Origin: Streptomyces sp. NRRL F-5123 | GTDB taxonomy: Bacteria > Actinomycetota > Actinomycetes > Streptomycetales > Streptomycetaceae | Assembly: GCF_000721495.1 (NCBI RefSeq) | Contig: NZ_JOHY01000096.1 | Span: 1-14,157 of the forward strand | DNA: 14,157 nucleotides | Direction of reading: 5' to 3' | Shown: positions 6,227 through 13,500 of the stretch, piece after piece | How the letters are laid out: every line of letters starts with the position of its first letter | Position numbering within the stretch: the first letter of the stretch is position 1 | Notes under the pieces: model-generated | Seen by the model: the letters and a program-made list of their open reading frames with translations, nothing else | Database searches by the model: none | Told to the model about the DNA's origin: nothing | Position numbers and translations under genes: made by a program

Positions 6227-7003
6227 ATGCATCTCGAGTACGCAAAATTGACATCGGCCGCGGCTGCGGAGGGGGGCACGGGCCGGGCGGCACCCCTCCG
6301 GGTGGACGCCCAGCGCAATCTGGAGCACGTGCTCCGCGCCGCCCGTGAGGTCTTCGGCGAGCTCGGCTACGGCGCGCCGATGGAGGACGTCGCCCGGCGC
6401 GCCCGGGTCGGGGTCGGCACCGTCTACCGGCGCTTCCCGAGCAAGGACGTGCTGGTCCGGCGGATCGCCGAGGAGGAGACCGCGCGGCTGACGGAACAGG
6501 CGCGCGCCGCACTGGGCCAGGAGGAGGAGGCGTGGTCCGCGCTGGCCCGCTTCCTGCGCACCTCCGTCGCCTCCGGCGCCGGACGGCTGCTGCCGCCGCA
6601 GGTGCTGCGGGTGCAGCCGCACGACGACCCGGAGGACGACGCCGCGCGGGTGCCGCAGCAGCGCGTGCGGTCCGGCGAGGACGCGGTCCTCGCCGGGGTC
6701 CTGCGCGACCACGCGGCTTCCGCCGCCGCTCCGACTCCGACTCCGGCTCCCGCCGCGCCGGCCGCCGGGGCGGGGGCGAACGACGCGATCGAGGAGCAGG
6801 ACGGGATACGCACGCTGCTCGACGTGGTGGGCCAGCTCGTGGAGCGGGCCCGCGCCGCGGGAGAGCTGCGGACGGACGTCTCCGTCGCGGACGTGCTGCT
6901 CGTCATCGCGACGGCGGCTCCGTCCCTGCCGGATGCCGCGCAGCAGGCGGCGGCTTCGGCGCGGCTCCTCGACATCCTCCTGGAGGGCCTCCGCTCCCGC
7001 TGA
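6227..7003 (+). CDS. TetR-family transcriptional regulator
   Basis: This 258-residue protein is likely a dimeric repressor. The N-terminal TetR DNA-binding domain covers about 25-78: NLEHVLRAAREVFGELGYG (31-49), then the helix-turn-helix PMEDVARRARVGVGTVYRRF (51-70) and PSKDVLVRRI. The C-terminal ligand-binding part resembles the subgroup usually named SbtR-like, but it is interrupted by a low-complexity Ala/Pro/Thr stretch (about 164-186) and an acidic PHDDPEDDAARV patch (131-142). It is longer than a typical 190-220 residue TetR protein. I chose ATG 6227 because GGGGGAG lies six bases upstream; a TTG at 6110 would add 39 residues and overlap the promoter. Divergence from ndh suggests it may control respiration or itself. 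The ligand is unknown. Confidence 0.88.
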   Translation: MHLEYAKLTSAAAAEGGTGRAAPLRVDAQRNLEHVLRAAREVFGELGYGAPMEDVARRARVGVGTVYRRFPSKDVLVRRIAEEETARLTEQARAALGQEEEAWSALARFLRTSVASGAGRLLPPQVLRVQPHDDPEDDAARVPQQRVRSGEDAVLAGVLRDHAASAAAPTPTPAPAAPAAGAGANDAIEEQDGIRTLLDVVGQLVERARAAGELRTDVSVADVLLVIATAAPSLPDAAQQAAASARLLDILLEGLRSR

Positions 7004-7021
7004 CCCCGCCGGGGAGGCACG

Positions 7022-7243
7022 GCGCTGCCGCGCCGGGTGAGCGTCCTGCGCTCCCGCGCGGGGTGAGCATCCCGGTGCGGCTGCACCGGGGGGGCGAGCG
7101 TTCTGCGCTGCCGCGCCGGGTGAGCATCCTGCGCTCCCGCGCGGGGTGAGCATCCCGGTGCGGCTGCACCACAGGACCAGCGTTCTGCGCTGCCGCACAG
7201 GGGTGAGCATCCCGGTGCGGCTGCACCGGGGGGCGAGCGTTTT
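7022..7243 (+). repeat. Tandem array of a roughly 83-bp intergenic unit, about 2.5 copies
   Basis: Positions 7022-7087 and 7105-7170 are 66-bp direct repeats differing at one base (GAGCGTCC versus GAGCATCC). A third, internally deleted copy runs from 7187 to 7227. The 25-mer GTGAGCATCCCGGTGCGGCT plus GCACC occurs identically at 7063-7087, 7146-7170 and 7203-7227, each containing the small hairpin GGTGC-GGCT-GCACC. Units start 83 and 82 bases apart, and between them lies a GGGCGAGCGTTCTGCG-type motif. The hairpins may help terminate the TetR gene transcript. Confidence 0.8.
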
Positions 7244-7306
7244 CAGGGGTGCGTGGGGGCACCTCCCGGGCGAAGCCTGGGGGAGAACTGCGCGACCAGC
7301 CACGAC
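7244..7306 (+). repeat. Streptomyces-type intergenic repeat, copy 3 (left arm of large hairpin)
   Basis: This copy begins CAGGGGTGCGTGGGGGCACC, contains the internal mini-palindrome CCCGGGCGAAGCCTGGGG, and continues to GAGAACTGCGCGACCAGCCACG. It is directly preceded by GGGCGAGCGTTTT (7232-7243). It is the longer form of the element also seen at 2376-2411. Confidence 0.7.
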
Positions 7307-7388
7307 GTGCCGTCACGTCGTCACCGGCCCGAAGGGGCAGTTCGGTCCTCTCCCAGAGCTCCGCCTGGGAGGTGCTCCCAGGACCACC

Positions 7389-7456
7389 GGCCGGTGGGTG
7401 GTTGCTCGCGCAGTTCTCCCCGGGCTTCGCCCGGGAGGTGCCCCACGCGCCCCTGG
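7389..7456 (-). repeat. Streptomyces-type intergenic repeat, copy 4 (right arm of large hairpin)
   Basis: Read on the minus strand this begins CCAGGGGCGCGTGGGGCACC, has the same CCCGGGCGAAGCCCGGGG insert, and ends GAGAACTGCGCGAGCAACCA. It is nearly the inverse of copy 3, so the two arms of about 65 bases could form a very long stem with about 80 bases between them. That loop contains a further CTCCCAGAGCTCCGCCTGGGAG hairpin (7350-7371). Confidence 0.7.
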
Positions 7457-7602
7457 CGTGCCCGGCTGGGCGGGCGCGGCTGAGGGACGCTCCGCGGCGC
7501 GGGCTCGCGGGGGCGTGGAGGAAGCGTGAACGATCTCCCACGGAAGGGTGGTTCCGTACGGGCCCGGGGCCCTGGGGGCCCTGGCTGTGCCACGCTTGGC
7601 GC

Positions 7603-9537
7603 GTGGATGAGGCCAACGGCGAGACCAGCGCCTCCGCTGCCGCGGAAAGCGGCGAGGAGCCGGCGCGCAGGGTCCCGGGTCAGCGCGACCCGGCGGCGCG
7701 TCCGGACCCGGGGTACGCCGCAGCGCGCCCCGCGGGCGGCGGCACGCCGGACCACGTGCCGGGCGGCGCGCAGGGGCACGCGGGGTCCGAGCAGCCCGAG
7801 CGCTCCGACGCCGAACTAGTCGACCAGGTCCGGGCCGGCCGGGACAGCGCCTACGAGGAGCTCTACCGGCGCCACGCCCAGGCCGTACGCCGCTACGCCC
7901 GTACGTGCTGCCGCGACGCGCACACCGCGGAGGACCTCACCGGCGAGGTGTTCGCCCGTACGCTCCAGGCCATCCGCGGCGGCAGCGGGCCGCAGTCCGC
8001 GGTGCGCGCGTACCTGCTCACCACCGTCCGGCGGGTCGCCGCGTCGTGGAGCAGCAGCGCGCGGCGTGAGCAGCTCGTCGAGGACTTCGCCGTCTTCGCC
8101 GTCACCGCGGAGGGCGCCGGGACCGGGGCCGCCGCGAGCGAACCGGCCGCCGACGTGCGCGCCATGCGGCACGCCGAGCAGTCGCTCGCCGTCAAGGCGT
8201 TCCGTACGCTGCCCGAGCGGTGGCAGACCGTGCTGTGGCACACGGCGGTGGAGGAGGAGTCGCCCAGCGACATCGCCCCGCTGCTGGGGCTGACGGCGAA
8301 CGCCACCGCCGTCCTCGCGCACCGCGCGCGGGAGGGGCTACGCCAGGCGTACTTGCAGGCGCACGTCAGCTCGGCCCTCACCCGGGCCGGGGACTGCGCG
8401 CGGTACGCCGACCGGCTCGGCGCGCACGCGCGCGGCGGCCTGCGGATGCGCGCCGACCGCGAGCTGAACCGGCATCTGAAGGACTGCGAGCGCTGCACGG
8501 CGGCCTCCCTCGAACTCGCCGACCTCAACTCGACGCTCAAGGGGCTGCTGCCGGTCGCGTACATCGGCTGGTTCGCCGCGGTCTACGCCGCCAAGGCCGC
8601 GGGGGTCGTGGCCGTCGCCGGAGGTGCCGCCGCCGCGGGAGGAGCCGCGGCCGCCGCTGCGGGTTCCGGCTCCGGCGGGTCCACCGCGGCGGGCGGGGCC
8701 GCGGGCGAGGGGCTCGGGCTGCCCGCCAAGATCGGCATCGCGGCGGCGGTGGTGGTGGCCGCCGCCGCGACGGCCCTCGCCCTCGCCGCGGGCGGCGACG
8801 GCAAGCCGAAGCCGCAGGCCAAACCGCCCGTTCCGGCGCCGCCCGCCGCGCCCGCGGCGACGGTCCCGCCGCCCTCCCCCGAGCCGCAGCCCAAGCCCGC
8901 CCCCGAGCCGCCTCCGCCGCCCGCGGCGCCCGCCCGTACGACCTCGCCGCCGCCCGAGCCCGCCGCGACGCGTCCTGCGCCCCCGCCGCCCGCCCCGAAG
9001 CCGACGCACGAGCCGACGCCGACGCACGAGTCGACGCCCACCGAGGCGCCCGCCCCGCCGCCCACTCCCGAGCCGACGGCGGCGCCGGTCGCGTACAAGG
9101 TCAACTCGCTGCGCGTCAGCGGCCTGCCGGGCACCCGGGACGAGCCCACGATCCGCCTCGGCGGCCTCGCCTCCGGCAGCTGGTGGTGGGACCGCTGGGG
9201 GCTCCGCGTCGGGGGCACGACGTATGCGCACGGCATCAGCGTGCACGCGCCGTCGAGCGTGACGATCGACCTCAACCGGACTTGCGTCGCGTACGACGCG
9301 ATGGCGGGCGTCGACGATCTGGGGCGGGGGCTGCGGTCGGGCGTCCGCTTCGCCGTCGACGGCGACGGCCGGCGGCTCTGGACCTCACCGGTCCTGCGCG
9401 CGGGCGACCCCGCCGTACCGGTTCACGTTCCGCTCGCGGGCCGTACGACGATCACGCTGACCGTCACCCCGGAGGCTTCGCCTCGCGACCGCACGGGCCT
9501 CGCGGACTGGGCGGACTCCGTCCTCACCTGCGCGTAG
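7603..9537 (+). CDS. ECF sigma factor fused to zinc-finger, membrane segment and NPCBM carbohydrate-binding domain
   Basis: This 644-residue membrane-tethered sigma factor follows a disordered N-terminus (1-65). Sigma region 2 lies at about 80-150 (YEELYRRHA, AEDLTGEVFARTLQ) and region 4 at about 195-250 (LPERWQTVLWHT, SPSDIAPLLGLTANATAVLAHRA). A zinc-finger anti-sigma-like domain follows, with C265 and H291-x3-C295-x2-C298. Next come hydrophobic stretches at about 315-353 and 376-397, a Pro/Ala/Glu-rich spacer (400-495), and an NPCBM-like beta domain (498-644). The simplest reading is that the sugar-binding domain outside the membrane controls the attached sigma domain, either by signal transmission or by proteolytic release. 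Streptomyces has a described ECF group with such C-terminal extensions (I recall ECF52), so the architecture is unusual rather than unknown. GTG 7603 has no Shine-Dalgarno; CACGCT six bases before it suggests leaderless transcription. C561 and C643 could form a disulfide. No separate anti-sigma gene is adjacent. Confidence 0.9.
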   Translation: MDEANGETSASAAAESGEEPARRVPGQRDPAARPDPGYAAARPAGGGTPDHVPGGAQGHAGSEQPERSDAELVDQVRAGRDSAYEELYRRHAQAVRRYARTCCRDAHTAEDLTGEVFARTLQAIRGGSGPQSAVRAYLLTTVRRVAASWSSSARREQLVEDFAVFAVTAEGAGTGAAASEPAADVRAMRHAEQSLAVKAFRTLPERWQTVLWHTAVEEESPSDIAPLLGLTANATAVLAHRAREGLRQAYLQAHVSSALTRAGDCARYADRLGAHARGGLRMRADRELNRHLKDCERCTAASLELADLNSTLKGLLPVAYIGWFAAVYAAKAAGVVAVAGGAAAAGGAAAAAAGSGSGGSTAAGGAAGEGLGLPAKIGIAAAVVVAAAATALALAAGGDGKPKPQAKPPVPAPPAAPAATVPPPSPEPQPKPAPEPPPPPAAPARTTSPPPEPAATRPAPPPPAPKPTHEPTPTHESTPTEAPAPPPTPEPTAAPVAYKVNSLRVSGLPGTRDEPTIRLGGLASGSWWWDRWGLRVGGTTYAHGISVHAPSSVTIDLNRTCVAYDAMAGVDDLGRGLRSGVRFAVDGDGRRLWTSPVLRAGDPAVPVHVPLAGRTTITLTVTPEASPRDRTGLADWADSVLTCA

Positions 9538-9547
9538 CGCCTGCCGC

Positions 9548-9572
9548 GCGGGCCGGCCGTTTCCGGCCGCGC
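9548..9572 (+). terminator. Putative terminator after the sigma-factor gene
   Basis: Just after the TAG at 9537, CGGCCG (9554-9559), loop TTTC and CGGCCG (9564-9569) form a strong hairpin. GCG/CGC pairs (9548-9550 with 9570-9572) could extend it across a bulge. There is no U-run. Confidence 0.45.
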
Positions 9573-9583
9573 CTGCCCGCGCC

Positions 9584-9599
9584 GGGCGAGCGTTCTGCG
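9584..9599 (+). repeat. Isolated copy of the GGGCGAGCGTTCTGCG motif
   Basis: This 16-mer is identical to 7092-7107 in the tandem array on the other side of the sigma-factor gene. It is a fragment of the same intergenic repeat family. The rest of 9538-9714 is GC-rich non-coding DNA between convergent genes. Confidence 0.6.
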
Positions 9600-9669
9600 G
9601 CCGCGCGTGCCGGGCCGGACAGGCCGGGGCACGACGAGGCGCCCCCACGCGCCCCCGAAGACGCGCGCC

Positions 9670-9686
9670 GCCCTACGCGGAGGGGG
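9670..9686 (-). terminator. Degenerate palindrome downstream of the oxidoreductase gene
   Basis: GCCCTACGCGGAGGGGG is a one-mismatch relative of the 16-bp palindrome at 2352 and 2572. It again sits just past the stop of a leftward gene at a convergent junction, so it is a plausible terminator for the oxidoreductase transcript. Confidence 0.3.
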
Positions 9687-9714
9687 CCCCGGGACTCACC
9701 CGGCGCGGCAGCGC

Positions 9715-10422
9715 TCAGTGCTCCGCCGGCGAGGGGACCGCGCAGGCGCCGTCGGCGCAGGAGTCGGCGTCCTCCGTCGTCGGAGCCGCGGAGGACTCGC
9801 GGGAGATCTGCTCGAGGGCCTGGAGGAAGACGGACGTCTCCTGGCCGCCCTGGACGGCCCACCTGCCCTCGAAGACGAAGGTCGGCACCGCGGAGATGCC
9901 CAGCTCGCGGGCCTCGTCGATGTCCGCGAGGACCTCCTTCGTGAGCGCGTCGCCGGCGAGGAAGGCGGTGACGGCGTCGCGGTCGAGGCCCGCGGCGACC
10001 GCGGTGTCCGCCAGCTGCGCGCGGTCGCCGATGTCGAGGCCCTCACCGAAGTGGCCGGCCATGAGCTTGCCCTTGAGTCGGGTCTGGACGGCGGGGCCGT
10101 ACGTGTCGAGGGCGAAGCGGAGCAGGCGGTGGGCGAGCAGCGAGTTGTTCTCCAGCACCGTGTCGAAGTCGAAGGTGATGCCCTCGTCGGCGCCGAGCGC
10201 CGTGACGCGCGCGTCCATGGCGCGGGCCTGCGGCCCGTACTTCGCCGCGAGCACGTCGTGGTGCGGGCGCGGCTCGTGCGGGGCGGACGGGTCGAGCTGG
10301 AAGGGCTTGTAGACGACCTCGACGGCGGCGGCCTTCGGGAAGGCCGCGAGCGCGCGCTCGAAGCGGGCCTTGCCCACGTAGCACCAGGGGCAGGCGATGT
10401 CGCTGTAGATCTCGACCTTCAC
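9715..10422 (-). CDS. DsbA-family oxidoreductase, FrnE-like
   Basis: This 235-residue thioredoxin-fold protein probably catalyses thiol-disulfide exchange. The active site CPWC is at 11-14 immediately after strand one (KVEIYSDIA), and the cis-proline loop is SAVPTF (P180). A helical insertion domain lies between them (about 60-160), as in DsbA. The C-terminal tail has a second cysteine pair, C222-ADGA-C227, a CX4C motif of the kind described for Deinococcus FrnE, where it works with the CXXC site. There is no signal peptide, so it should act in the cytoplasm, unlike secreted DsbA. The start is GTG 10422 with GAGAGG five bases upstream. It lies 84 bases downstream of the large regulator on the same strand but has its own palindromic promoter region, suggesting separate, perhaps redox-responsive, control. 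Confidence 0.9.
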   Translation of the reverse strand: MKVEIYSDIACPWCYVGKARFERALAAFPKAAAVEVVYKPFQLDPSAPHEPRPHHDVLAAKYGPQARAMDARVTALGADEGITFDFDTVLENNSLLAHRLLRFALDTYGPAVQTRLKGKLMAGHFGEGLDIGDRAQLADTAVAAGLDRDAVTAFLAGDALTKEVLADIDEARELGISAVPTFVFEGRWAVQGGQETSVFLQALEQISRESSAAPTTEDADSCADGACAVPSPAEH

Positions 10423-10467
10423 GGGGACCTCTCACTTCCGGTGGGCTGCGGCCGCGCTCCAGTATTC

Positions 10468-10481
10468 CTTGAAGCTTCAAG
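10468..10481. promoter_or_regulatory. 14-bp perfect palindrome, candidate operator of the oxidoreductase gene
   Basis: CTTGAAGCTTCAAG is perfectly symmetric and AT-richer than its surroundings. It lies 46 bases before the GTG start. On the minus strand it ends one base before a possible -10 box AATACT (10466-10461), so it would sit between -35 and -10, the usual place for a repressor. TTGA-type palindromes of this size are common MarR-family operators, but the binding protein is not identified here. Confidence 0.55.
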
Positions 10482-10506
10482 TGGATAAGGCCGCCGCCCG
10501 CCGCGG

Positions 10507-13500
10507 CTATTCCCCGGCGAGATCCGCGGGGTCGGCGGGGCCCGCGGGCGCCACCGTGAGGGCGGTGATCAGGTCCGCCGCCGCATGCGGGTCGAGGGCC
10601 GCGCCCCGCTCGCGCGCCTCCTCGAGCCGCTCCGGCGGCAGTGCCTCGGCCGTACGGGCGGCGACCGCGGCGGCGGATTCGCGTTCGGGGGCGCTGCGCG
10701 GGAGCGGGCCCCGTACGGCGTCGGCGGCGGACAGCAGCCGGGCCGCGGAGTACGCGTCGCCGGCGGCGGACAACGCCTCGGCGGCGATGTCCAGCAGCGA
10801 CCCGACGACCAGCTCGGTCGGGCCGGCCGCGAGGGCGAGCCGCAGCGCCTGGTCCAGCTCGGCGAGCGCAGCGCGGGGCCGCCCCTCGGCGGTGGTGATG
10901 CGTGCGGACAGGCTCGCGAGCAGCGCGTGGAAGACCGGCGGCGGGGTGCCGTCGCCGACGTGCCCTGCCGCCAGCTCGCACATCCGGCGCGCCCCGGGCA
11001 CATCCCCCTCCCACAGCCGCAGCATGCCGCCGAGGTAGCGCACGTAGGTGCGCGCGTCCCAGACGGTGTAGCGCTCGGCCGCGTCGTCGGCGCGGGCCAG
11101 CAGCCGGTGCGCCTCCTCGTGGTCGCCGTCGCGGTAGGCGATCTCGGCCATCCGGGCGAGCAGGAACGCGGACTCGGCGAAGGCGCCCAGTTCGGTGCCG
11201 AGCCGCTGGGCCTCCTCCAGGTCGGCGCGCGCCGCCCGGTAGTCGCCGCGGGCCATCGCGATCTCGCCGGCGGCGCCGTGGGCCTGGGCGAGGATCCAGC
11301 GGTCGGCGAGGCGGCCGGTCAGCTCCGCGAGTTCGGCGCGGGCGGCGTCGGCGGCGGGCAGGCCGCCGGGCGAGTCGACCGCCATGTGGGTGTGCAGCAG
11401 CAGCGCCGTCGCCAGCTCCCAGTCGCCTCCGTAGGCGCGGCAGTTGGCGACGACCGCCGACGTGTTGCGGCGGATCTCGGGGGTGCCGCCGAGCAGGACC
11501 TCCTTGCCGCCGTGCACGACGTAGGCGGTGAAGGGCCAGACGATGCCGGGGAAGCGCGCCGCGTGCGGGCCGCCGTGGCGGTAGGCGCGCTCCAGTCGCT
11601 CGGCGAGGGCGAGCCACTGCGGCGTGGCGAACTGCGCCTCGGAGCCCTGGTCGCTCTTGACGAAGAAGAGGGTCATCAGCGCGTCGGTGCGCGGCCAGTA
11701 GAGCGGGTGGGTGGTGTCCTCGGGCGCGTCCTCGCTGAGCGCGAGCGCGCGGCCGAGCCAGCCGTCCGCTTCGTCGCGGTAATTGCGCAGCCACCAGAAC
11801 CAGCCCATGGCCAGCACGATCGCGAGCGCGTCCGGCTCGTCGCCCGCTTCGATCGCGCGGTGCAGCGCGGCCCGGATGTTGTCCAGCTCGGCCTCCAGCA
11901 CCTCCAGCCAGCGCAGCTGGTCGGCGCCGCGCAGCCGGTCGTCGGCGGTACGGGCGAGGTCGCGGTAGTACGCGGTGTGCGCGCGGGCGGCGCGCTCCAG
12001 CCCGGCGGGGCGCTCGGCGGCGCGTTCCACGGCGTATTCGTGGATGGTCTCCAGCAGCCGGTAGCGGACGTGCGGGCCGTCACCGGTCGCGTCGCCGCCG
12101 CTGCCGGACGGCCGCAGGTCCGCCACGACGAGGGATTTGTCGACGAGCTGCGCGACCGTCTCCAACGCGTCCGGGCCGCACACGGCCTCGGCGGCGGCCA
12201 GCGTGCAGCCGCCCGCGAAGACGCTCAGCGCGCACAGCGCGGCGCGCTCGCCGTCCGTGAGCAGGTCCCAGCTCCAGTCGACGACCGCGCGCAGCGTCTG
12301 CTGGCGCGGCAGCACGGTGCGGCTGCCGCTGGTCAGCAGCCGGAAGCGGTCGTCGAGCCGCTGTGCGATCTGCTGCGGGGTGAGTGCCCGCAGCCGGGCG
12401 GCGGCCAGCTCGATCGCGAGCGGCAGTCCGTCCAGCCGCCGGCAGATCTCCGTCACGGCCTCGTCATCGGCGGCGCTCCCGTCCGCCGCGGCGCCGTTGG
12501 CGTACGGGGCCGCGGCGGGGCGTACGGCGGCGGCGCGCTCGGCGAACAGGCGGTGGGCCGTGGGGAGGGGCAGCGGCTCGACCGGGCGGACCACCTCGCC
12601 GGGGACGCCCAGCGGCTCGCGGCTGGTGGCCAGCACCGTGACGGCCGGGCAGGCGGCGAGCAGCTCGGCGGTGAGCGTCGCCGCCGCCGCGATCAGGTGC
12701 TCGCAGTTGTCCAGCACGAGCAGCAGGCGGCGCGACGCGCAGTGCTCCAGCAGCCGCGCCACCGGATCCTCGCCGTGCGGCTCCGGCCGCATCGGCCCCG
12801 CGCCCAGGACGTGCGCGTCACGGCGGCCCAGGGCGTTCAGCACGGCGTACGGGATCGCGGCGGGGTCGTCGAGCGGGGCCAGCTCCGCGAGCCACACGCC
12901 GTCCGGGAAGCCGGCGGCCGCCGCCTCCGCGGCCTCCTGGGCGAGTCGGGTCTTGCCCGTACCGCCGGGGCCGGTGAGAGTCACGAGGCGGGCGTGGGCG
13001 ATGTCCGCGTCCAGGTCGCGCAGGTCGGTCTCGCGGCCGACGAAGCTCGTGAGGCGGGCGCGCAGATTCCCTGCGGGGCGCGGCCGGTCGGGCGCCTCCG
13101 GTGGCCGCCGGGTGCTGCCCGGGGCGGGCTCCTCGCCCTGCCGCAGCAGGTCGGCGTGCAGGGCGCGCAGCTCCGGGCCGGGGTCCGCGCCCAGGACGTC
13201 GGCGAGGGTCTCGCGGGCCTCTTCGTACGCCACGAGGGCGTCGGCGGTCCGGCCGGTGGCGCGCAGCGCGCTGATCAGCTGCACGCGGAAGACCTCGTCG
13301 AGGGGGTACGCGAGGACGGCCTCGCGCAGCTCGGGGAGTACGTCGGCGGCGCGGCCCAGCGCGAGTTCCGCGTCCACGCGGAGCCGCTGGGCGGTACGGC
13401 GCAGGGCCTCGGGGCGGGCGGCGGGGACGGCGCGCTCCGGGAGGTCGGCGAGCGCGGGGCCGCGCCACAGGGCCAGGCCACGGGCCAGCACCTCCGACGC

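Larger units (their letters stand above)
7004..7602. other. 599-base gene-free region rich in repeats
   Basis: No frame here looks like a gene. It holds a tandem array (7022-7243), a large inverted repeat (7244-7456) and a run of GGGCCC-rich sequence (7560-7583) just before the sigma-factor start. The long minus-strand frame through it repeats the peptide SRTGMLTP because the DNA is repetitive, not because it encodes a protein. A GGAGGA (7517-7522) four bases before GTG 7526 looks like a ribosome-binding site, but its frame is not that of the sigma factor. Confidence 0.7.

Noticed and set aside
7022..7227. CRISPR-like repeat array
   Set aside because: The repeated part (66 bp) is far longer than the spacers (about 17 bp), the third copy is internally deleted, and no cas gene is present.
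6209..7303. Minus-strand 364-codon frame with repeated SRTGMLTP peptides
   Set aside because: The peptide repeats come from the tandem DNA repeats at 7022-7243, and the rest is antisense to the TetR gene.
7249..7602. N-terminal extension of the sigma factor by 118 residues
   Set aside because: The extension would be read through the large inverted repeat and has no sigma-factor homology; GTG 7603 gives a sensible N-terminus.
7526..7819. Plus-strand frame starting at GTG 7526 with GGAGGA just upstream
   Set aside because: The ribosome-site match is good, but the frame is out of phase with the sigma factor and the 97-residue product is Arg/Ala/Pro-rich with no recognisable fold.
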